The translations under genes and the position numbers were made by a program. From Pseudomonas sp. HS6 (GTDB lineage Bacteria; Pseudomonadota; Gammaproteobacteria; Pseudomonadales; Pseudomonadaceae), in the NCBI RefSeq assembly GCF_023375815.1, contig NZ_CP067412.1, positions 496,001-560,000 of the forward strand: 64,000 nt of DNA, written 5' to 3'. Positions 58,573-64,000 of the stretch are shown here, one piece after another (position 1 is the stretch's first letter; every line of letters begins with the position of its first letter). Below the pieces are notes generated by a model. The model saw only the letters and a list, made by a program, of their open reading frames with translations. It was not told where the DNA came from and did not search any database.

Positions 58573-59448
58573 ATGGCCGCCATCGATACCCTGCAAGTCT
58601 TCCAAGCCTTGAACAACTCGCCCAATGCACGCCTTGTGCACAGCGCCGAGTTGGGTGACGGCCTGTCCGCAGCCTTGTGGACCAATCACCACGACGCCCA
58701 GGAATACGAAGCGCCGAGCCACCACACCCTCTCCTGCTACATCGCCGGCGGCACCGGCACTTTTCGCCGTGGCGAGCCCGGTAACAAGGGCGGCCCGGAC
58801 AAGCTGTGCATCCTGCCGGCCGACCACGAATCGGGATGGGTGATCAATGGCGATATTCGTCTGGCCCACGTGTATTTCAGCGCCGAGCAATTTGCCCTGG
58901 GTTGCGTCACGTTGCTGGATCGCGAACCCCGGCAAATGCAGCTGCGCGAACAGACCTTTCTGGAAGATCCGCAACAGGCTCGACGGTTTCGCCAGTTACT
59001 GACATTGAACTGGGACGAGCCTGGCGAGCGCTTGCTGACCAGCAGTCTGGCCCACGAATTGATCAGCCATACCCTGCTGAGCCAGGTCGGCGCGCGTCAA
59101 GGCTTGCGCTTGAAGGGCGGACTGGCGCCACATCAGCGCCGGCAACTGGTGGAGTTCATCGACAGTCAGTTGGCCGAGCCGATCAGCCTCGGGCAACTGG
59201 CCGGGTTGTGTGCGTTGTCGGAATACCACTTTGCGCGGATGTTCCGGGTGAGCTTCGGCTTGCCGCCGCATCAGTATGTGCTGGCGAGGCGTTTGAGCCG
59301 GGCGCGGGAGTTGTTGCGGGGGACGGCGTTGCCATTAGGGGAGATTGCGTTGGCGTGCGGGTTTGCCAGTGCCAGCCACTTCACCAACCGCTTTCGCCAG
59401 GTGCTGGGTGGAACGCCCGGCGAGTATCGCCAGGCGCTTTTGCGTTGA
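58573..59448 (+). CDS. AraC-family transcriptional regulator
   Basis: 291 residues. N-terminal cupin-like AraC_binding domain with SCYIAGGTGTFRRG. The C-terminal double HTH begins near 195 with ISLGQLAGLCALSEYHFARMFR and includes the family signature ASASHFTNRFRQVLGGTPGEYR. The gene is divergent from the EamA exporter. Its stop codon touches the stop of the convergent TonB receptor gene (TGATCA). Confidence 0.9.
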   Translation: MAAIDTLQVFQALNNSPNARLVHSAELGDGLSAALWTNHHDAQEYEAPSHHTLSCYIAGGTGTFRRGEPGNKGGPDKLCILPADHESGWVINGDIRLAHVYFSAEQFALGCVTLLDREPRQMQLREQTFLEDPQQARRFRQLLTLNWDEPGERLLTSSLAHELISHTLLSQVGARQGLRLKGGLAPHQRRQLVEFIDSQLAEPISLGQLAGLCALSEYHFARMFRVSFGLPPHQYVLARRLSRARELLRGTALPLGEIALACGFASASHFTNRFRQVLGGTPGEYRQALLR

Positions 59449-61878
59449 TCAGAACTCCAGCGTGCTCGACAACGAAATCTGCCGCGAATCGCCCATCGAC
59501 ACGAAGAACCGACTCGCCGCCGACGTGTAGTAAGTGCGATCAAACAGGTTCTTCACGTTGAGCTGGAACTTGACCTTCTGCCCTTCGACTTTGGTGTCGT
59601 ACGTGGCGAACGCATCGGCCACGGTGTAGCTCGGCAGCTCGAAATCATTCACCGCGTTACCCGCTCGCTCACCGACATATCGCGCGCCTGCGCCAACCCG
59701 AAGCTGATCGCCACCGATCACGCTGCCGAAGTCGTAGACCGCCGACAGCGAGCCGGTGTTCTTCGCTACGTTTTGCAGCTTGTTGCCTTTGTAGTCCGGA
59801 TCTTCCGTGACCTCGGCGTCGGTGTAGGCGTAACTGCCGATCATGCTCCAGCGATCACTGAGCTGGCCGGTCAGATCCACTTCCAGGCCACGGGAACGCA
59901 CTTCCCCGGCGGCGCTGTAGATCGTGGTCGGGCCTTCGGCGTTGGCCACCAGCACGTTGCGTTTCTTGATGTCGAACAGGGCGATGTTGCCGGTGACACG
60001 CCCCGGAATGTCGAGACGAGCGCCCAGCTCCCAGGACTTGGCTTCTTCCGGTGCGATGCTGCCGTCAAGCACCGTGCTGCTGCCGCTCAGCGGGGCGATG
60101 GTCGAGTTCGGTTTGAACGATTCGGTGTAGCTGCCATAGAACGACAACGCGTCGGTGTAGCGATACACCAGGCCTGCACGTGGCACCCATTTCTGGCCAT
60201 TGTTGTCGGTGTTGGCCTTGAACGGCACGCCTTTGCCAGCGTACTGGTCGTACTCCTGGAAGCGCCCGCCGGCCACCAGAATCCACTGGTCGTTGAGGTG
60301 GATCGAGTCCTGCAGGAACACCGAATCGCTGCGCAGCAGATCGGTCTGCGCACTGTCCGCCGGGCTGACGGTGGTACCGGCGACTTCGCGGCCGTAGACC
60401 GGATTGACGTAGCTGAAGGTGCTCAGGCTTTTCTGGCGGATCAGGTCCGCGCGGTAGATCTTGCGGTACTCGTCGTCGACGCCGAACACCAGGTCATGCT
60501 GCATGCCCAATACGTTGACCTTGCCTTCGAGACTGGCGGTGGTGAAACGGTCGGTGCTGATCGCGCCCTGAGTGCCGTCCATACTGCGGGTCAGGGTGCC
60601 TTTCTTGGTATCGATCGCGGTTACGCGGACCTGGCTGGCGTCGTAGGTTTCACGGTTCCAGCTGTAGCCGAAATGGGCTTTCCAATCGTCGTTGAGTTCG
60701 TGATCGGCCTCGAAGTGATAGAGGTCCGAACGCCCTTCCATGTCGTTGAATTTCTCGTCGAGACGCTCGTTGCGCGAGATGTCCAGCGGATGGTTGGTGC
60801 GGGGATCGATCAGCGTGCCACGGTCGAACGGTGTCAAAAACTCGCGATGCTCATAGGCGAACAGCAGCTTGGTGCGCTCGCCGTACCAGGCCAGCGACGG
60901 TGCGATCAGGCTTTCACGGTGGGTACCGAAGTTGCGCCAGTAATCTTCGTCTTCGTGATCCAGCACCATGCGATAGGCCAGTCCGGAATCGCCCAGCGCA
61001 CCGGTGCTGTCGAGCGAGCCGCCACTGCCGTTCTTGCCGTCACCGTAGGTCGAGCCACGTAGCGTCAGGGCGTTGTACTGGGTCAGTTCGGGCTTTTTGC
61101 TGACCATGTTGACCACGCCACCCGGGTCCTGAATCCCGTAGAGCAGCGAGGCCGGGCCCTTGAGCACTTCGACGCGATCCACGGTCGCGTTCATGCCACG
61201 GCCCTGCACCACCGGCATGCCGTCGCGCATGATCGAGCCGTTGCGGTTGTCGCCGAAGCCCCGGGTCATCACCGAATCCTGGGTGCTGCCCAGCGTGTTG
61301 CCCTGGGTGATGCCGCTGACGTTGGCCAGCGCATCATCGAGATTGCGCGGCGCCTGATCGCGAATGACCTGGGCCGGGATCACGTTGACGGTCTGCGGGA
61401 TTTCCTGAAGCGAGGCCGAGGAGCGCATCACCGAACTGGTTTCCAGTGGCTGGTAACTCATCGGTTGATCGATGACCGAGGTGATGTTCGTTGCGCTGAG
61501 GTTCAACGCGCCTGCGGTCGGTTGCGGTTCGAGTGCCAGGGTATGGCTGTCGGTGCGGCGGAAGGTCAGGCCGGAACCCGCAAGCAGACGCTGCAACGCC
61601 TGTTCGGCACTCATCTGCCCGTTGACCGCCGGCGCGTTGAGGCCGTACGGCGCTTCGACGGTGTAGACCACGCTCTGGCCGGTCACGCGACTGAAGTCGC
61701 TCAAGGCTTGCGGCAGCGGTTTGGCGGCCAGGGAAAAACTGAACTGTTTCTGTGGCTGGCTGCTGTTGCTGTCAGCGGCCTGCGCCACGCTCATCGGCAG
61801 CAACGCCAACGCCGCAAAACTCAGCGCCGAGGCACCGAACCACTGTTTGACCGAACCCGATTTTGCCCTGGACTTCAT
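59449..61878 (-). CDS. TonB-dependent siderophore receptor with N-terminal signalling domain
   Basis: 809 residues. Signal peptide to about residue 34. Secretin/TonB N-terminal (STN) signalling domain at about 45-120 (KPLPQALSDFSRVTGQSVVY). Plug with QEIPQTVNVI and GVVNMVSKKP, then a 22-strand beta-barrel ending in aromatic STLEF. FpvA/FoxA-type ferric-siderophore uptake; which siderophore cannot be told. The STN domain talks to the FecR protein encoded just upstream. 104 bp separate it from fecR. Confidence 0.93.
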   Translation of the reverse strand: MKSRAKSGSVKQWFGASALSFAALALLPMSVAQAADSNSSQPQKQFSFSLAAKPLPQALSDFSRVTGQSVVYTVEAPYGLNAPAVNGQMSAEQALQRLLAGSGLTFRRTDSHTLALEPQPTAGALNLSATNITSVIDQPMSYQPLETSSVMRSSASLQEIPQTVNVIPAQVIRDQAPRNLDDALANVSGITQGNTLGSTQDSVMTRGFGDNRNGSIMRDGMPVVQGRGMNATVDRVEVLKGPASLLYGIQDPGGVVNMVSKKPELTQYNALTLRGSTYGDGKNGSGGSLDSTGALGDSGLAYRMVLDHEDEDYWRNFGTHRESLIAPSLAWYGERTKLLFAYEHREFLTPFDRGTLIDPRTNHPLDISRNERLDEKFNDMEGRSDLYHFEADHELNDDWKAHFGYSWNRETYDASQVRVTAIDTKKGTLTRSMDGTQGAISTDRFTTASLEGKVNVLGMQHDLVFGVDDEYRKIYRADLIRQKSLSTFSYVNPVYGREVAGTTVSPADSAQTDLLRSDSVFLQDSIHLNDQWILVAGGRFQEYDQYAGKGVPFKANTDNNGQKWVPRAGLVYRYTDALSFYGSYTESFKPNSTIAPLSGSSTVLDGSIAPEEAKSWELGARLDIPGRVTGNIALFDIKKRNVLVANAEGPTTIYSAAGEVRSRGLEVDLTGQLSDRWSMIGSYAYTDAEVTEDPDYKGNKLQNVAKNTGSLSAVYDFGSVIGGDQLRVGAGARYVGERAGNAVNDFELPSYTVADAFATYDTKVEGQKVKFQLNVKNLFDRTYYTSAASRFFVSMGDSRQISLSSTLEF

Positions 61879-61982
61879 TGCTCATGACCTGTGTAGAACC
61901 GCAACGGATGCGAATGACTCGCAGTTTCAGTCACTACACGGATGGCGCCGGGATTTACCTCACCACAAATTTGAAAATATTT

Positions 61983-62972
61983 TCAGCGCAGGATGATCAG
62001 CTTGCCCAATACCTGATGCTGATTGAATCCCAGAACCCCTTGCAGCGAATTCAGCACGGCTTGCGGGTCCTTGCTCGGAAAGCTTCCGCTGACCTTGCGC
62101 GCGCTCAGTTCGTCGTTGAGCAACACGATCCGTCCCGGGTAATAACGCCGCAGATCCTGCACCACATCGGCCAGTGTCGACTTGTAGTAAGTCAGCCAGC
62201 CCTGACGCCAGGCCAGTTGCGCTTCGCTGTCCACGGCATGCAGTTTTTGCGCTGCGCCTTCGCCGTACGCCACTTGCTGACCGGCGGTGAGAACCTGCTG
62301 TTCGGCATCACGCGCCGCCGTCACACCGACGCGCCCGGACAGTACGGTGACTTGTGCGCCATGAGGTTGCAGACGCACTTCGAACTGCGTACCAAGCACC
62401 CGAGCCTGGCCCTTTTCAGCCTCGACCACGAACGGCTCACCGGTGTGGGTCACGCTGAAAAACCCGGCGCCTCGACGTACCTGAACATGCCGCTCGCCAT
62501 GACTGAAATCCACGGCGATGGCGCTGTCAGCATCCAGCGTGACCTGCGACTGATCGGCCAAGGTCACGGTGCGGATTTCGCCGGGCGCCGAAACATAATC
62601 GGCGCCCAGATCATCAACCCAGCGCTGCGGCTGCCAACCGGTGCCGAGGCTGATCATCAACAACAGACAGGCCGCCATCGCCAGCGCCCCGGCCCAACGC
62701 CGGACCTGCGGACGGCGCGGTCGGTCCATCGCATTGAGATAACCCTGCAAGGCGAATGCCTCTTCATCGGCCAGAGTGCGGGCGGGCCCTTCACTCAATT
62801 CCCAGATGACCTGTGCCTGGGCGTATGCCTCGGCGTGGGCCGGATCGGCGCGCAGCCATTGGCTAAAGGTCAGTTGATCACCGGTGCTGGGGCGGTCGTG
62901 CAACAGGCTCAGCCAGGCAAAAGCCGCCTGTTCCTGAGCGGGCGTCGGGGTGACGCGGTCGGTGTGATTCAC
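61983..62972 (-). CDS. FecR-family anti-sigma regulator
   Basis: 329 residues. Cytoplasmic N-terminal DUF4880 region with QAAFAWLSLLHD and FSQWLRADPAHAEAYAQAQ, one membrane segment near 95-112, and a periplasmic FecR domain with RTVTLADQSQVTLDADSAI and TQFEVR; the C-terminal STN-interacting part ends GKLIILR. It carries the siderophore signal from receptor to sigma factor. It overlaps the sigma gene by four bases. Confidence 0.92.
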   Translation of the reverse strand: MNHTDRVTPTPAQEQAAFAWLSLLHDRPSTGDQLTFSQWLRADPAHAEAYAQAQVIWELSEGPARTLADEEAFALQGYLNAMDRPRRPQVRRWAGALAMAACLLLMISLGTGWQPQRWVDDLGADYVSAPGEIRTVTLADQSQVTLDADSAIAVDFSHGERHVQVRRGAGFFSVTHTGEPFVVEAEKGQARVLGTQFEVRLQPHGAQVTVLSGRVGVTAARDAEQQVLTAGQQVAYGEGAAQKLHAVDSEAQLAWRQGWLTYYKSTLADVVQDLRRYYPGRIVLLNDELSARKVSGSFPSKDPQAVLNSLQGVLGFNQHQVLGKLIILR

Positions 62973-63535
62973 GGTGCTTTCCCTGGCAGGCGTGGCGCGG
63001 GTTCGCGCAGGCTGGCCTTGCAGGCCTCGAGGGCGCGCATCATATGTTTTTCCACGGCGCTTTGGGACAGGCCCATGGCTTTGGCGATCTCGGCGTACTT
63101 GCGCCCGTGGATGCGATTGAGCAAAAAGATCTGCCGCGTGCGCTCGGGCAATGCGCGCAAGGCAGCTTCGACGTGGCGCAGATCATTGCCTGCTTCAAGT
63201 GCGGCTTGCGGTTCGCTGGCGCTACTGTCCGGCTCATCCGGTTGCCAGCCTTCATTGACCCGAACCCGCGTGCCTTCGCTGCGCAAATGGTCGATGGCGA
63301 TGTTACCGGCACAGCGCAACAGGTAAGTGCTGAGTTCTTCGACTTGCACCAGCGGTCGACGCCAGAAACGCAGGAACAGGTCCTGCACCAGATCCGCTGC
63401 CGTGGCCCGACAGCCGACGCGGCGATTCACCAGCGCTTCCATTTGCGGACGCTGCGAGAGGAACACTTGAAGAAAATGCGCACGTGCACCGCTCGGTTCA
63501 TCGTCGCGGGATTCCGGGGGATGACCGATCAGCAT
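62969..63535 (-). CDS. ECF sigma factor, FecI type (iron starvation)
   Basis: 188 residues. Sigma-70 region 2 (ATAADLVQDLFLRFWRRP, LLRCAGNIAIDHLRSE) and region 4 (LPERTRQIFLLNRIHGRKYAEIAKAMGLSQSAVEKHM). With FecR and the STN receptor it forms a cell-surface signalling circuit that turns on the receptor gene. The ATG at 63535 is preceded two bases upstream by the DUF3325 gene's stop, so they may be cotranscribed. Confidence 0.92.
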   Translation of the reverse strand: MLIGHPPESRDDEPSGARAHFLQVFLSQRPQMEALVNRRVGCRATAADLVQDLFLRFWRRPLVQVEELSTYLLRCAGNIAIDHLRSEGTRVRVNEGWQPDEPDSSASEPQAALEAGNDLRHVEAALRALPERTRQIFLLNRIHGRKYAEIAKAMGLSQSAVEKHMMRALEACKASLREPAPRLPGKAP

Positions 63536-63536
63536 G

Positions 63537-63863
63537 TCAGTTCGACGCCCAGGCCGCGACCGGGCTTGTCAGCAGGCTCAGCCCGGCCAATGCCAACGCC
63601 AGACGCGGGCGATAAGGCAGCAACAGAACCAGTGCCAATGCACTGAGCATCAACACGGCGAACCAGTCGACCAGACCGAAATTCCAGCCATGGCCGGTAA
63701 CGGCAGCCCACAGCGACAGACTGAGTAAAATCCATCCGCCGAGTGTCAGGCCGCGACGTCGATGGACCGAAGGTTTGCCTCCAAGCACTTCGTCATGGTG
63801 ACGGGGCATCGCCAGGCACAGCGCCGTGAAACCTGCGTAACAAAGCAAAAACGCCAACAGCAT
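63537..63863 (-). CDS. DUF3325 membrane protein
   Basis: 108 residues with three hydrophobic segments; the first is MLLAFLLCYAGFTALCLAM followed by PRHHDEVLG, matching DUF3325. These proteins are found beside PepSY-type ferric reductase-like proteins in siderophore loci. Its ATG directly follows the stop of the upstream PepSY-type gene, and its stop lies one base before the sigma gene. Confidence 0.8.
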   Translation of the reverse strand: MLLAFLLCYAGFTALCLAMPRHHDEVLGGKPSVHRRRGLTLGGWILLSLSLWAAVTGHGWNFGLVDWFAVLMLSALALVLLLPYRPRLALALAGLSLLTSPVAAWASN

Positions 63864-64000
63864 TCAGTTCGCCCCTTGCTCGAGGATGATCGGCCGGGTG
63901 GTTTCGCGGCGCGGTTTTCTCACAGCGAAATCCAGTCCTGCGCGCTGCACTTTCCATGCGCCCCAGGCCAGGAACAAGCCGCTCGCCAGACACGTCAGAT
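63864..64000 (-). CDS. C-terminal end of a PepSY-type membrane protein (partial)
   Basis: The last ~44 codons of a minus-strand gene that continues beyond the window: a hydrophobic segment (CLASGLFLAWGAWKV) and a basic tail (RAGLDFAVRKPRRETTRP) ending QGAN. Its stop abuts the ATG of the DUF3325 gene. The assignment to the PepSY-associated (ferric-siderophore reduction) family comes mainly from the usual gene order and the short tail; the rest is not visible. Confidence 0.55.
   Translation of the reverse strand, partial: LTCLASGLFLAWGAWKVQRAGLDFAVRKPRRETTRPIILEQGAN

Noticed and set aside
61879-61982. PvdS iron-starvation box (TAAAT...CGT) before the TonB receptor
   Set aside because: TAAAT and CGT are 12 bp apart, not 16-17, so the box does not fit.

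Overview
This is a 64 kb stretch of chromosome from a fluorescent Pseudomonas, most likely the P. fluorescens group. The evidence is high-GC coding with typical Pseudomonas families, many P. fluorescens-type REP/REPIN palindromes (GTGGGAGC...GCCAGCGAT variants), a complete alginate operon, an esterase matching P. fluorescens esterase II, and dauBAR and aapJQMP operons. No rRNA, tRNA, CRISPR array, insertion sequence or prophage was recognised.

Layout. 0-5 kb: the end of rlmF, an HU-type protein (hupN) divergent from yejK and a membrane-anchored glutaredoxin, a GST, a gene-poor stretch holding a probable pair of overlapping tiny ORFs, a GIY-YIG protein and a SnoaL-like protein. 5-8.2 kb: a FadR-type regulator overlapping a CynX/NimT-type exporter, then the mqsRA toxin-antitoxin pair with its palindromic operator. 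8.2-12.4 kb: the amino-acid ABC transporter aapJQMP (minus strand). 12.8-19 kb: estB, rhlB, the D-arginine catabolic set dauB-dauA-dauR and a basic-amino-acid binding protein whose upstream region carries the same palindrome as dauB. 19-24.3 kb: moaCDE, a PIN-PhoH ATPase, a divergent polysaccharide deacetylase and yaaA.

25-41.8 kb is the complete alginate operon, algD-alg8-alg44-algK-algE-algG-algX-algL-algI-algJ-algF-algA. Precursor supply is AlgA and AlgD. Polymerisation and c-di-GMP sensing are Alg8 and Alg44. The periplasmic and outer-membrane stage is AlgK, AlgE, AlgG, AlgX and AlgL. Acetylation is AlgI, AlgJ, AlgF and AlgX. An 810 bp upstream region holds an AlgU-like promoter. Repeats have invaded the operon at three places: in frame inside the algK signal-peptide region, between algL and algI, and between algF and algA.

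41.9-64 kb: an orphan RHS/TccC-like protein with an unrecognised C-terminal domain, an SDR, a LysR-MFS-DUF4440-like cluster, a four-gene efflux set (NodT lipoprotein, FUSC, DUF1656, HlyD) divergent from a LysR regulator, a hexanucleotide tandem repeat beside a Pseudomonas-type repeat segment, a 2-ketoaldonate/hydroxypyruvate reductase, a DUF2165 membrane protein, an EamA exporter divergent from an AraC regulator, and an iron-uptake cluster read on the minus strand (PepSY-type protein end, DUF3325, FecI-type sigma, FecR, TonB-dependent receptor).

The most interesting observations are the tiny overlapping ORF pair near 3.8-4.0 kb, the REPIN that appears to have become part of the AlgK leader, the shared dau palindrome, and the orphan RHS C-terminus. 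All identifications come from reading motifs by eye; no database search was run.
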